A stretch of 64,000 nt of DNA from Streptomyces sp. PsTaAH-137 (lineage in GTDB: Bacteria > Actinomycetota > Actinomycetes > Streptomycetales > Streptomycetaceae), in assembly GCF_003259365.1 (NCBI RefSeq), contig NZ_QLLY01000005.1, positions 248,001-312,000 on the forward strand. The letters are read 5' to 3'. The position numbers were made by a program, and so were the translations under genes. This document shows positions 9,605-18,458 of this stretch, in pieces; the stretch's first letter is position 1; each line of letters begins with the position of its first letter. Below the pieces are notes generated by a model. That model had not been told where the DNA came from. It saw only the letters and a list, made by a program, of their open reading frames with translations, and did not search any database.

Positions 9605-10261
9605 TCAACCGAGCAGCACCGGCAGCCGGTCCACCACCTCCCCCAGCGCCGCCCGCTCCGCCGCGTCCGGCGCGCGGCGCCCGGTGCCGAGCAGGAGGGC
9701 GTCCGTGTCGGAGAACGCGGCGGGCAGCGCCGCGCCCGCGACCGCCTCCAGCAACTCCCGTGCGCGGCGCAGCCCTTCGGCCGAGGGCCGGGGCGCGTCG
9801 GGGAGGTCGGCGATCAGGTCGAGGTGGTGCAGCGTCCACTCCAGCACGTAGGCGTCGAGGTAGTCGCCCGCGGTCAGCACCTCGTCGCGGGTGGCGACCC
9901 GCAGCGCCGGGTCCACGAGCCGCGCGGCGCGTCCGGCGGCGGAGCCGACGTCGTCGAGGTGGAACCGGAGCAGGCCCGGGTCCTCGTAGGCGGCGGCGAG
10001 CCGGACCGTGAGCGCGGCGAGGGGATCGTCCTCGCCGGGCCGGTGGTCGTCGATGGTCCAGTAGGTCACCGCGTCCCGGGTCGGAGCGGTGTCCGCGGGG
10101 GTCACCAGGGTGATCAGTACGTCCTGCGCGTCGATGACGAGATGGCAGACCAGGTCGCGGACGAGCCAGCCGGCACAGCCGGACGGCCGCGCGAAGTCCT
10201 CGTCCGTCAGCTCCGCGACCGCCGCGAGCAGGTCGGTCCAGGTACGTGAGAAGAGTTCCAC
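9605..10261 (-). CDS. Maleylpyruvate isomerase / mycothiol-dependent family protein
   Basis: A 218-residue protein of the DinB-fold maleylpyruvate isomerase family common in actinobacteria. It shows the conserved GWLVRDLVCHL helix (about residues 31-41) and the EWTLHHLDL helix (about 140-148), whose histidines would help bind a metal. Some members use mycothiol as cofactor for isomerisation or conjugation; others have no known substrate. The GTG start at 10261 is preceded six bases upstream by TAGCGT, a good -10 element for a leaderless transcript, and there is no ribosome site. It is divergent from the IclR gene, 78 bp away. The specific substrate is unknown. Confidence 0.75.
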   Translation of the reverse strand: MELFSRTWTDLLAAVAELTDEDFARPSGCAGWLVRDLVCHLVIDAQDVLITLVTPADTAPTRDAVTYWTIDDHRPGEDDPLAALTVRLAAAYEDPGLLRFHLDDVGSAAGRAARLVDPALRVATRDEVLTAGDYLDAYVLEWTLHHLDLIADLPDAPRPSAEGLRRARELLEAVAGAALPAAFSDTDALLLGTGRRAPDAAERAALGEVVDRLPVLLG

Positions 10262-10339
10262 GCCCGCACGCTACGCGGACCGGCGCGCCGCCCATCTGAG
10301 GTTTCCGCGATCGTCGCCGCCCGGCGTAGGGTCGCCCCC
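10262..10339. promoter_or_regulatory. Divergent leaderless promoter region
   Basis: The 78-bp gap carries a -10 element for each neighbour at leaderless spacing: TAGCGT at 10273-10268 on the minus strand, six bases before the GTG at 10261, and TAGGGT at 10327-10332 on the plus strand, seven bases before the ATG at 10340. Neither gene has a ribosome binding site. This follows the actinobacterial pattern in which TAnnnT sits 6-7 bases before a start codon that is also the transcription start. Confidence 0.55.
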
Positions 10340-11125
10340 ATGCCCACCAGCGCCTCTCCGGCCGTCGGCCGCGCCCTGGACATCCTGCTCCATCTGTCCG
10401 GCCGGCCGGGTCCGGTCCGCGCACCGGCGCTCGCCGCCGACCTGGGGATCCCGCGCTCCAGCGTCTACCACATCCTCACCGTGCTGGTGGACCGCGGCTT
10501 CGTCACGTACATCCCGGAGGGACAGCTCTACGGGCTCGGGGTCTCGGCCTTCGAGGTCGGCTCGGCCTATCTGCGGCACGAGCCCCTGGAGCGGCTGGCC
10601 CGCCCGCTCGTGCGCACGCTCGCCAGGGAGCTGGGCCAGCCGGTGCACCTCGGGGTGCTGCACGGGGCGGAGAGCGTCTATCTGCTCAAGGAGCTGCCGT
10701 CGGCCTCGCACACGCCGGAGCCCGCGCCGGACCTCGTGACCGATGTCGGTGTCCGGCTGCCCGCCCACCTGACGGCGAACGGCCGCGCCCTGCTCGCCCA
10801 CTCCTCGCCCGCCCAGGTCCGCGCGCTGTTCCCCACCGGGCCGCTGATCACCCGTACGGGCCGGGGCCCGCGCACCCCCGCCGAGCTGCGGCGCGGCCTC
10901 GCCGACGAGCGGGAGCGGGGCTGGTCGGAGGAGGTCGGCCTGGTGACGGAGGGGATGCGGTCGCTCGCGGTGCCCGCCTTCGACCACCTCGGGCAGCCCG
11001 TCGCCGCGCTGTCCACGACCTGGCGGCAGGCGGCGGGGCGCCACTCGGTGGAGGAGATCGCGGAACGGCTGCGGCGCGCGGCGGCCCGGCTCACCGCGGC
11101 GATGCTCGGCCACTCCCCCGCCTGA
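10340..11125 (+). CDS. IclR family transcriptional regulator
   Basis: A 261-residue protein with an N-terminal winged helix (about residues 6-65, containing LAADLGIPRSSVYHILTVL) and a C-terminal IclR effector-binding domain with the typical PAHLTANGRALLA segment. It precedes hutU in the same direction by 184 bp, so it is a reasonable candidate regulator of histidine degradation. The 16-bp palindrome between the two genes may be its operator. The transcript appears leaderless (see the divergent promoter region). The family is certain; the target is inferred from position. Confidence 0.85.
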   Translation: MPTSASPAVGRALDILLHLSGRPGPVRAPALAADLGIPRSSVYHILTVLVDRGFVTYIPEGQLYGLGVSAFEVGSAYLRHEPLERLARPLVRTLARELGQPVHLGVLHGAESVYLLKELPSASHTPEPAPDLVTDVGVRLPAHLTANGRALLAHSSPAQVRALFPTGPLITRTGRGPRTPAELRRGLADERERGWSEEVGLVTEGMRSLAVPAFDHLGQPVAALSTTWRQAAGRHSVEEIAERLRRAAARLTAAMLGHSPA

Positions 11126-11152
11126 GCCCCGACGGGCCCGCCGGGCGAAGCA

Positions 11153-11168
11153 GTCTCGGATCCGAGAC
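11153..11168. promoter_or_regulatory. 16-bp perfect palindrome before hutU, candidate operator
   Basis: GTCTCGGA-TCCGAGAC is a perfect inverted repeat 28 bp after the IclR stop and about 140 bp before the hutU ATG. IclR proteins bind pseudo-palindromes of about this length, so it could mediate control of hutU. A hairpin ending the IclR transcript is a less likely alternative, because there is no loop and no following T run. Confidence 0.4.
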
Positions 11169-11309
11169 ATCTTCCCCGGCGCACTGGTCCGGGAGTCCCC
11201 CTTCTTCTGTGATGGCAGAGCACGAACCGTTCCCCGTCCGGGGCGGTGATCCACCCGTTCCCCGCCGGCGCCCCGTACCGTCGGGAACACCGGCTCTTCT
11301 GGAGGTCTC

Positions 11310-13031
11310 ATGACCGGCTCCGGCCCCCTCCCGCCCGTCACCCGCCACCACCCTCAGGAGAGCCCCTCCGGGGCGCAGCCTCGTCCGGTACGCGCCCCGC
11401 GCGGCACCGAGCTGAACACCCTCGGCTGGCAGCAGGAGGGCGCCCTGCGGATGCTCATGAACAACCTCGACGGCGAGGTCGCCGAGCACCCGGACAAGCT
11501 CGTCGTCTACGGCGGCACCGGCAAGGCGGCCCGGTCCTGGGACGCGTACGACGCGATCGTGCGCACCCTGAAGACGCTGAAGGACGACGAGACGCTGCTC
11601 GTGCAGTCGGGCAAGCCGGTCGGCGTGCTGCGCACGAACGAGTGGGCGCCGCGCGTGCTGCTCGCCAACTCCAACCTCGTGGGCGACTGGGCCAACTGGG
11701 AGGAGTTCCGCAAGCTGGAGGCCGAGGGCCTGACCATGTACGGCCAGATGACGGCCGGGTCGTGGATCTACATCGGCTCGCAGGGCATCGTCCAGGGCAC
11801 GTACGAGACCTTCGGCGCCGTCGCCCGCAAGAAGTTCGACGGCACCCTCGCCGGGACGATCACGCTGACCGCCGGTCTCGGCGGCATGGGCGGCGCCCAG
11901 CCGCTCGCCGTGACGATGAACGAGGGCGTCGCGATCTGCGTCGACGTCGACGAGTCGCGCGTCGACCGCCGCATCGGCACCCGCTACCTGGACGTGAAGG
12001 CCGACAACCTCGACCACGCCCTGGAGCTGGCGGTCAAGGCCCGCGACGAGCGCCGCGGCCTGTCCATCGGCGTCGTCGGCAACGCCGCCGAGGTCTTCCC
12101 GGAGCTGCTGCGCCGCGGCGCACCGATCGACATCGTCACCGACCAGACCTCGGCCCACGACCCGCTCGCCTATCTGCCCGTCGGCATCTCGGTCGAGGAC
12201 TGGGACAAGGAGCGCGAGGCGGACCCGGCCGGGTTCACCGAGAAGGCCCGGCAGTCGATGCGCCTGCACGTGGAGGCCATGGTCGGCTTCCTCGACCAGG
12301 GCAAGGAGGTCTTCGACTACGGAAACTCGATCCGCGACGAGGCCCGCAAGGCCGGCTGCGAGCGGGCCTTCGACTTCCCCGGCTTCGTGCCCGCGCACAT
12401 CCGGCCGCTGTTCGAGGAGGGCCTCGGCCCGTTCCGCTGGGCCGCGCTGTCCGGCGACCCGGAGGACATCGCCAAGACGGACAAGGCGATCAAGGAGCTG
12501 TTCCCGGAGAACAAGCACCTGCACCGCTGGCTGGACATGGCCGCCGAGCGGATCTCCTTCGAGGGCCTGCCGGCCCGTATCTGCTGGCTGGGCTACGGCG
12601 AGCGCCACCTCGCGGGCCTGAAGTTCAACGAGATGGTGGCGAGCGGCGAACTGTCGGCTCCCGTGGCCATCGGCCGCGACCACCTCGACTCGGGTTCGGT
12701 GGCCTCCCCGTACCGCGAGACCGAGGCCATGAAGGACGGCTCGGACGCGATCGCCGACTGGCCGCTGCTGAACGCGCTGGTCAACACCGCGTCGGGCGCC
12801 TCCTGGGTCTCCCTGCACCACGGTGGCGGCGTCGGCATGGGCCGCTCCATCCACGCCGGTCAGGTCTGCGTCGCCGACGGCACCGAGCTGGCCGCCCGCA
12901 AGATCGAGCGGGTGCTCACCAACGACCCGGCGATGGGTGTCATCCGGCATGTCGACGCCGGTTACGAGCACGCGGCCGAGGTCGCCGACGCGCGCGGGGT
13001 GCGGGTGCCGATGCGCGAGGGCGACAAGTAA
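11310..13031 (+). CDS. hutU: Urocanate hydratase
   Basis: A 573-residue cytoplasmic enzyme, the usual length for urocanase. It adds water to urocanate to give imidazolonepropionate in histidine catabolism, using tightly bound NAD+. Visible signatures are GGTGKAAR near the N-terminus, the nucleotide-binding loop [12 protein letters not shown] (about residues 190-201), and the urocanase signature [10 protein letters not shown] at residues 417-426, whose Cys425 is the conserved active-site cysteine. GGAGGT lies at ideal distance before the ATG. An IclR gene is upstream and a histidine phosphatase gene downstream. No other hut gene (hutH, hutI, hutF or hutG type) is present in the window, so the rest of the pathway must be elsewhere. 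Confidence 0.96.
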   Translation: MTGSGPLPPVTRHHPQESPSGAQPRPVRAPRGTELNTLGWQQEGALRMLMNNLDGEVAEHPDKLVVYGGTGKAARSWDAYDAIVRTLKTLKDDETLLVQSGKPVGVLRTNEWAPRVLLANSNLVGDWANWEEFRKLEAEGLTMYGQMTAGSWIYIGSQGIVQGTYETFGAVARKKFDGTLAGTITLTAGLGGMGGAQPLAVTMNEGVAICVDVDESRVDRRIGTRYLDVKADNLDHALELAVKARDERRGLSIGVVGNAAEVFPELLRRGAPIDIVTDQTSAHDPLAYLPVGISVEDWDKEREADPAGFTEKARQSMRLHVEAMVGFLDQGKEVFDYGNSIRDEARKAGCERAFDFPGFVPAHIRPLFEEGLGPFRWAALSGDPEDIAKTDKAIKELFPENKHLHRWLDMAAERISFEGLPARICWLGYGERHLAGLKFNEMVASGELSAPVAIGRDHLDSGSVASPYRETEAMKDGSDAIADWPLLNALVNTASGASWVSLHHGGGVGMGRSIHAGQVCVADGTELAARKIERVLTNDPAMGVIRHVDAGYEHAAEVADARGVRVPMREGDK

Positions 13032-13132
13032 CACCTGCTGCGCAGGACAGGGGGCGGGCCGGTCCGGCTCGGCGGGTGGCACAGTGGAGAGGTTGCACTG
13101 GACATCCCCGGAGACCTGGAGGCCCGCCCCAC

Positions 13133-13801
13133 ATGCGTCTGATCCTCATCCGCCACGGCCAGACCCCGTCCAACCTGAAGCACCTCCTGGACACCGCGGT
13201 GCCCGGCCCCGGCCTCACCCCGCTCGGCCTGGAGCAGGCCGCCGCGCTGCCCGAGGCCCTGGCGGGCGAGGAGATCGACGCGCTGTACGTCTCCACGCTG
13301 CTGCGCACCCAGCTCACCGCCGCGCCGCTGGCCGAGGCCAGGGGCCTGGAGCCCGTCGTGCGCGAGGGGCTGCGGGAGCTGATCGCCGGTGAGCTGGAGA
13401 TGCGCGGCGACGACGAGGCCGCGGGCATCTACATGACGACCGCGTTCGCCTGGGCGGCCGGTGACGTCGAGCGGCGGATGCCGGGCGCGGAGAACGGCAC
13501 CGAGGCCCTCGGCCGCTTCGACGCCGTCGTCGCCGAGGCGGCCGGCTCCGGGGCGGGGACGGTGGCGATGGTCAGCCACGGCGCGGCCATCCGCACCTGG
13601 GTGGCGGCCCGGGCCACCAACATCGACGTCGCCCACTCGGCGTCCCACCCCCTCTCCAACACCGGCGTCGTCGTCCTCGACGGCTCCCCCGAGACCGGGT
13701 GGCGCTGCGTGCTGTGGGAGGGCGAGCCGCTCGGCCCGGCCGACCCCGCGCCGGACGCCGACGGTCCGACGGGCGCCGCGGTCACCGGCGTTGACTCATA
13801 A
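13133..13801 (+). CDS. Histidine phosphatase (phosphoglycerate mutase-like) family protein
   Basis: A 222-residue protein that begins with the catalytic LIRHGQT motif (phospho-acceptor His8) and has the second conserved histidine in AMVSHGAAIRTW. The conserved acid appears in the GELEMRG region. These enzymes dephosphorylate small phosphoesters or phosphoproteins; the substrate cannot be read from sequence. A GGAGG ribosome site lies somewhat far (about 10 bases) from the ATG. The gene starts 101 bp after hutU in the same direction and may be read from the same transcript, but no functional link is evident. Confidence 0.85.
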   Translation: MRLILIRHGQTPSNLKHLLDTAVPGPGLTPLGLEQAAALPEALAGEEIDALYVSTLLRTQLTAAPLAEARGLEPVVREGLRELIAGELEMRGDDEAAGIYMTTAFAWAAGDVERRMPGAENGTEALGRFDAVVAEAAGSGAGTVAMVSHGAAIRTWVAARATNIDVAHSASHPLSNTGVVVLDGSPETGWRCVLWEGEPLGPADPAPDADGPTGAAVTGVDS

Positions 13802-13884
13802 GGGAGTTGACCCACCATCAGGGAATGTGCACTCGCGCCGTTCAAGTGGCGGACGCGGGGTCGCGCACAGTAGAACTGGGCCTC

Positions 13885-14238
13885 ATGTCTGACCAGAGGC
13901 CGGCCCATCGCCCGGCACCGAGGACCGGTCCGCGGTGGGGGTACGCGCCACCCGTCGGCCAGGAGATCAGTGACGGCTACCGGCGGCGGGCCACCCTCCT
14001 CACGCGGTCCGCGCTCACCGTCGGCGGCGTCATGGCGGTCGCCGCCGTGATCAGCGGCGTCCTCGTCTCGCAGGCCGACGCGGACACGCGCGGCGGATCC
14101 GGCGCCTACGGCTACCTCGCCCTCTTCCTCTGGTTCGGGATCCTGGCCGCGACGCCGGTCCTCCTGGCGGTCGCCGTCCCCGCCGCCGTGATGACGCGGC
14201 GCGTGCGCCGGAGCGAGGCGGCGGGGACCGGCGGCTAG
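13885..14238 (+). CDS. Small membrane protein of unknown function
   Basis: A 117-residue protein with a proline-rich N-terminus, then two membrane segments (about residues 50-70 and 82-105) and a basic tail. I do not recognise the family. The ATG at 13885 is chosen because the longer open frame upstream is proline- and histidine-poor and contains no ribosome site; TAGAAC lies eight bases upstream, a weak -10-like element. Its stop overlaps the stop of the chitinase gene on the other strand (shared CTAG). Codon use is like its neighbours, so it is probably real. Confidence 0.6.
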   Translation: MSDQRPAHRPAPRTGPRWGYAPPVGQEISDGYRRRATLLTRSALTVGGVMAVAAVISGVLVSQADADTRGGSGAYGYLALFLWFGILAATPVLLAVAVPAAVMTRRVRRSEAAGTGG

Positions 14239-15284
14239 AGACCCTTCACGTTGTCGCCGAAGGTCCAGCCCTTCGACCCGTCCCAGTTGATCGACCAGGT
14301 CATCAGACCCTTCAGCGCCCCGCCGTACGTGTTCCAGGCCTGGGCCACCTGACCGGTCGTCATGTAGCCGCCGCCGGCGCCCGCTTGGGCGGGAAGTCCC
14401 GGCACCTGCTTGTCGTAGGGCACCTTGATGGTCGTGCCCTGGACGACGAGGCCCTGGTTGAGGCAGCTGGTCTGGGCGGTGAAGCCCTCTACCGTTCCGG
14501 CGGAGTAGGAGTCGCCGGAGCAGCCGTACATCGAGCCGTTGTAGTACTGCATGTTGAGCCACCACAGGCGGCCGTTGTCCGCGTACTTCTTGATGATCGG
14601 GAGGTACGCGCCCCAGATCGAGCCGTACGTGACGCTGCCGCCGGTGACATAGGCGGTCTCGGGGGCCATCGTCAGGCCGAACCCGGCCGGCATCTGCGCC
14701 AGGATGCCGTCGATGATCCGGATCAGGTTGGACTGGGACGTGGACAGCTGGGAGATGCTGCCGCTGCCGGTGAGGCCGGTCTCGATGTCGATGTCGATGC
14801 CGTCGAAGTTGTACTGCTTCAGGATCGGGACGATCGTCTCGACGAAACGGTCCGCGACCGCCGTGGAGTTGAGGTCGATCCCGGCCGTCGCGCCGCCGAT
14901 CGACATCAGGACGGTCTGGCCCGCGTCCTTGGCCTGGCACATCTCGGCCGGGGTCGCGACCTTCACCCCCGTGTCCATGCCGTCCTCCCAGAGCGCCGTG
15001 CCGTCGGAGCGGATCACGGGGAAGGCGGCGTTGATGACGTTGTAGCCGTGCTGGGCGATCGCGGGGTCGGTGAGGGGGGTCCAGCCGAAGGGCGGGTGGA
15101 CGCCGTTGGCGGCGCCGTCCCAGTTCTCCCAGTAGCCCTGGAGGACCTTGCCGGACGGTCTCGGCTTCGTGGCGCAGGTGTCGGCGGCGGGGGCGGCCGG
15201 TGCGGTGACGAGGAGGGTGGTGACGGTCGCGGCCGCGGTGAGGGCGGCGGCGAGGAGGCGGGCGGTGCGAGGGCGCGGTGACAT
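14235..15284 (-). CDS. Secreted family 18 chitinase
   Basis: A 349-residue enzyme with an N-terminal Sec signal peptide (about residues 1-34, cleavage after APA) and a single GH18 catalytic barrel. The catalytic motif DGIDIDIE occupies residues 161-168, with Glu168 as proton donor; an SIGG motif precedes it and SWSIN-type C-terminal sequence (MTWSINWDG) follows. No chitin-binding module is present. It would hydrolyse chitin outside the cell. An AGGGAG ribosome site supports the ATG at 15284. The promoter carries two DasR-type boxes, so N-acetylglucosamine-responsive control is likely. The longer in-frame extension upstream is promoter DNA and is left out. Confidence 0.95.
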   Translation of the reverse strand: MSPRPRTARLLAAALTAAATVTTLLVTAPAAPAADTCATKPRPSGKVLQGYWENWDGAANGVHPPFGWTPLTDPAIAQHGYNVINAAFPVIRSDGTALWEDGMDTGVKVATPAEMCQAKDAGQTVLMSIGGATAGIDLNSTAVADRFVETIVPILKQYNFDGIDIDIETGLTGSGSISQLSTSQSNLIRIIDGILAQMPAGFGLTMAPETAYVTGGSVTYGSIWGAYLPIIKKYADNGRLWWLNMQYYNGSMYGCSGDSYSAGTVEGFTAQTSCLNQGLVVQGTTIKVPYDKQVPGLPAQAGAGGGYMTTGQVAQAWNTYGGALKGLMTWSINWDGSKGWTFGDNVKGL

Positions 15285-15336
15285 GGGGGCTCCCTGGTTC
15301 TCGCTGGACAGTGGTGGGGTGTCGCGAGCATGTCGC

Positions 15337-15377
15337 ACGCTAAGCAGGTCCAGACCTTTCGTCAATGGGTCTGGACC
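15337..15377 (-). promoter_or_regulatory. Chitinase promoter with two DasR-type boxes
   Basis: Reading the minus strand, TTGACG (15365-15360) and TAGCGT (15342-15337) form a -35/-10 pair with a 17-bp spacer. Two GGTCnnGACC inverted repeats lie over it, at 15368-15377 (GGTCTGGACC) just upstream of the -35 and 15347-15356 (GGTCCAGACC) in the spacer, 21 bp apart, so on the same face of the helix. Paired boxes of this kind are known in Streptomyces chitinase promoters and match the DasR dre core. Bound regulator would block RNA polymerase directly. Confidence 0.7.
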
Positions 15378-15571
15378 AATCTGCGCACGTGTGAGGGCAC
15401 GGCCGAGAGGTGTGCGGTCGGTGGCGGTTTCCTGACGGCAACGCGTCCGAAACACCCGCTGCCTACCGTCACCCGCACACCGGTCATGGCTGCAACGGCC
15501 GGTGCGCGTCCGGCCGTTCATCGCCCCGGACGCTAACCAGCCGTCTTCCACCGAGCTTTCAGGGAGGAACG

Positions 15572-16936
15572 ATGGCTGTCTCCGCGCGCACCGATGCCCC
15601 CGCCGACACCGAAGCCGTCGCACCCGAGCAGGGCCCGCACCCCGTGGACGCACAGCCGCCGCTGCGCCGGCTGATCCCGCTCAGCCTTCAGCACCTGCTC
15701 GTCGCCTACGCGGGCATGGCCACGATGCCGCTGCTCGTGGGCACCGCGCTGCATCTGCCCGAGGACCGGATACGGCTTCTCATCACCGCCAACCTGCTGG
15801 TGAGCGGTCTCGCGACGCTGCTCCAGTCGCTGGGGGTCAAGGGCTTCGCCGGGGCGCGCCTTCCCCTGGTCATGGGGTCGACGTTCACGGCCATCACCCC
15901 GGCGGTGCTCATCGGGCAGGAGCACGGGCTCGCCGCGGTGTTCGGCGCGACCATCGTGTCGGGTCTGGTGACGCTGGCGGTCGCGCCGTGGTTCGGGCGC
16001 TGTCTGCACCTGTTCCCGCCGCTGGTGACGGGGACGGTCATCGCCGTGATCGGGTTCTCGCTCGTGCCGTCCGCGGCCGGGCTCGTGACCGGCGGCGGGG
16101 GCGGCGGCAAGGGGCTCGCGCTCGCCGCCGTGACCGTCGTCCTGGTCGTGCTCGTCGAGCGGCTCGCGCCGCCCGCCGTCGCCCGGTTCTCGGTGCTCGT
16201 CGCGATGGCCGCGGGAACCGTACTGGCCGTGCCGCTGGGCCTGTTCGACGGCTCGGGGGTGACCGGGGCGGACGCCGTCACGGTCCCCGAACCCGCCGCG
16301 TTCGGGGCGCCGACCTTCGTGGTGCCCGCGATCGCCGCGATGCTCGTCGTGCAGCTGGTGAACATGGTCGAGTCGGTCGGTGACACCCTCGCCGTCGGGC
16401 AGATCGTGGGGCGCGGCGACGACGCGCCGACCGTGGTGCGAGCCCTGCGCGCGGACGGCGCGGCGACCGTGGTCTCGGGCGCCCTGTCCTCCTTCCCGAT
16501 CGTGACGTTCGGGCAGTCGGTGGGCCTGGTCAGCGTGACGCGGGTGAGGAGCCGCCATGTCGTGGCGCTGTCCGGGGCGCTCATGGTCGTCCTGGCCCTC
16601 GTCCCGGTGCTCGGCGCGGCCGTGGCGGCCGTGCCGGGGCCGGTGCTCGGCGGGGTGTCGCTGGTCATGTTCGGCACGGTCGGCGCGGTCGGACTGCGGA
16701 TCGTCTCCAGGGCCGACCTCACGGACTCCCGCAATCTGCTGACCGTGGCGCTCGCGTTCGGGCTCGGCATGATCCCGGTCGGCGCCCCCGACTTCTACGC
16801 GCCGCTGCCCTCGTACGCGCGCACGGTCCTGGACAGCGGCATCGCCGTCACCGGGATCGTCGCCTTCCTCCTCAACCTGCTGTTCCACCACACTCCCGGC
16901 CGCCCGCTCCGCCTCCGGAAGGAATCCGCGCGATGA
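15572..16936 (+). CDS. NCS2 family nucleobase (xanthine/uracil/urate) permease
   Basis: A 454-residue protein with about 12-14 membrane segments. The family QH pair is present at residues 40-41 in the first helix, and NMVESVGD carries the conserved acidic residues. The nucleobase-ascorbate transporter signature reads QSVGLVSVTR at residues 315-324, with Ser316 where the consensus has Asn. It imports a purine or pyrimidine with protons. AGGGAGGA gives a good ribosome site. The last four bases (ATGA) overlap the start of the amidohydrolase gene, so the two are translationally coupled and probably act on the same base. Confidence 0.9.
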   Translation: MAVSARTDAPADTEAVAPEQGPHPVDAQPPLRRLIPLSLQHLLVAYAGMATMPLLVGTALHLPEDRIRLLITANLLVSGLATLLQSLGVKGFAGARLPLVMGSTFTAITPAVLIGQEHGLAAVFGATIVSGLVTLAVAPWFGRCLHLFPPLVTGTVIAVIGFSLVPSAAGLVTGGGGGGKGLALAAVTVVLVVLVERLAPPAVARFSVLVAMAAGTVLAVPLGLFDGSGVTGADAVTVPEPAAFGAPTFVVPAIAAMLVVQLVNMVESVGDTLAVGQIVGRGDDAPTVVRALRADGAATVVSGALSSFPIVTFGQSVGLVSVTRVRSRHVVALSGALMVVLALVPVLGAAVAAVPGPVLGGVSLVMFGTVGAVGLRIVSRADLTDSRNLLTVALAFGLGMIPVGAPDFYAPLPSYARTVLDSGIAVTGIVAFLLNLLFHHTPGRPLRLRKESAR

Positions 16937-18249
16937 CCCCCGACACGATCTCCGACGTCACCGTCTTCAGCGGCGGCACCTGGCACGCCGCGATGGACGT
17001 CCACCTCGTCGACGGCCGCGTCCACGCCCTCGTACCGAAGGGTGAACTGCCGCACGGGGAGCGGGTCCTGGACGGATCCGGCGCCCATCTGACGCCCGGT
17101 CTCGTCAACACGCACACCCATCTCTTCCAGGCCGGGCTGCGCGGCATCGGTGAGGGGCTGCCGCTGCTGTCGTGGCTGAGCGCCGTCGGCGAGGAGGCGG
17201 CACGGCTGACGCCCGAGCGCGCGTACTGGACCGCTGCCGCCGCCGCGGCCGAGGCCCTGCGCAGCGGTACGACCACGCTCGTCGAGCACATGTGGCCGCA
17301 CCCCTCCCCCGAGGTGCACGACGCGGTGCTGCGGGCCCTGCGGGACAGCGGGGTGCGGGCCGTGCTGTGCCGCGGGGTAGCCGACCGGGCCGACGGCAGC
17401 CGCAAGTGGGGCTTCGACCCGCGCCTGATGCAGCCGCTGAAGGAGGCCCTCGCCCACACGGACGAGCTGATCGGGGCGGCGCGCGGCAGCCGGGTGGCGG
17501 TCGGGGTGGCCGTGCCCAATCCGCGCTGTCTGACCCCGGAGGGCATGGCGGCGGTGCGCGCGTACGCCGACGAGCGCGAACTGCCGGTCTCCCTGCACCT
17601 GTTGGAGACGACGACCGACGACGTGATGTGCCGCGAGCATGCGGGGACCGGCGCCGTCGAGTATCTGGAACGGGCCGGGTTCCTGTGGGAGCGGCTGCTG
17701 GCCGTGCACTGCGTGGAGCTGGACGCGGCGGGCCGCGCGACGCTGGCCAGGAACGGGGTCGGCGTCTCCTACAACCCGCTCTCCAACATGCGGCTCGGCT
17801 CCGGCATCGCCCCGGTGCCGGAGATGCTGGAGGCGGGGCTGCGGGTCGGGCTCGGGGTGGACGGCGCCGCGAGCAACGACACGCAGGACATGCTGGAGGC
17901 ACTGCGCATCGGCGCGTATCTGCAGCGGGCCGCGCACCGCAAGGCCGACCTCCTCGGATTCCCCGAGATGTTCGCCCTGGCCGCGAACGGCGCCAACCGC
18001 GTCCTCGGCCTGGAGGAGCGGCCCGACGGGGTGCAGGTGGGCATGCAGGCGGATCTGGTGCTGCACCGCTTCGACCGGGACTACGCCTGCCTCCCCGTCC
18101 GCGATCCGGGGGCAACCCTGCTGACCTGCGCCGGCAGCAGGACCGTGGCCGCCGTGCTGGTCGGCGGCGAGGTGCTGGTCGAGGACGGCGAGCATGTGCG
18201 GCTGCCCGGGCGGGAGCTGGCCGCCGGGCTCACCTTTACGGCCGCGTAA
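16933..18249 (+). CDS. Amidohydrolase (8-oxoguanine/guanine/triazine deaminase-like)
   Basis: A 438-residue metal-dependent amidohydrolase of the ATZ/TRZ deaminase group. Ligands are visible: HTH at residues 61-63 (NTHTHLFQAGLRG), a histidine in SLHLLET (about 222), a histidine in AVHCVEL (about 257) and the aspartate of GLGVDGAASND (about 312). Such enzymes deaminate guanine, 8-oxoguanine, cytosine-like bases or triazines. Coupling with the NCS2 permease and the nearby 2-oxoglutarate oxygenase supports salvage or catabolism of a purine or modified base. The exact substrate is uncertain. Confidence 0.85.
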   Translation: MTPDTISDVTVFSGGTWHAAMDVHLVDGRVHALVPKGELPHGERVLDGSGAHLTPGLVNTHTHLFQAGLRGIGEGLPLLSWLSAVGEEAARLTPERAYWTAAAAAAEALRSGTTTLVEHMWPHPSPEVHDAVLRALRDSGVRAVLCRGVADRADGSRKWGFDPRLMQPLKEALAHTDELIGAARGSRVAVGVAVPNPRCLTPEGMAAVRAYADERELPVSLHLLETTTDDVMCREHAGTGAVEYLERAGFLWERLLAVHCVELDAAGRATLARNGVGVSYNPLSNMRLGSGIAPVPEMLEAGLRVGLGVDGAASNDTQDMLEALRIGAYLQRAAHRKADLLGFPEMFALAANGANRVLGLEERPDGVQVGMQADLVLHRFDRDYACLPVRDPGATLLTCAGSRTVAAVLVGGEVLVEDGEHVRLPGRELAAGLTFTAA

Positions 18250-18299
18250 CAACAGGATCCCGCGACGAAACACGGGCCCGGCAAGGTGAGGGCATCGCG

Positions 18300-18326
18300 C
18301 ACGGCCCCGGTTCACCGGGGACCGTG
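18300..18326 (+). terminator. Hairpin after the permease-amidohydrolase operon
   Basis: CACGGCCCCGG, loop TTCA, then CCGGGGACCGTG forms an 11-bp GC-rich stem with one bulged A. It lies 50 bp after the amidohydrolase stop and 130 bp before the next gene. There is no T run, which is common for Streptomyces terminators; an mRNA 3'-end stabiliser is the alternative. Confidence 0.5.
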
Positions 18327-18458
18327 CCAGCCCACGGCGCCGGGCCCGGACGGGGTCCGCCGTGACCGTGCCCGCGGACCTCTGTGCGTCCGTGGTGGGG
18401 ATCGCAGGGGCGGTGACTGCATCCCGTGGGACCTCACTCCTCAGGAGCGAAAACCGCG

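Noticed and set aside
11310-18249. A hut operon running from hutU to the amidohydrolase as imidazolonepropionase or formiminoglutamate deiminase
   Set aside because: The amidohydrolase is coupled to a nucleobase permease and resembles base/triazine deaminases; a convergent chitinase gene separates it from hutU.
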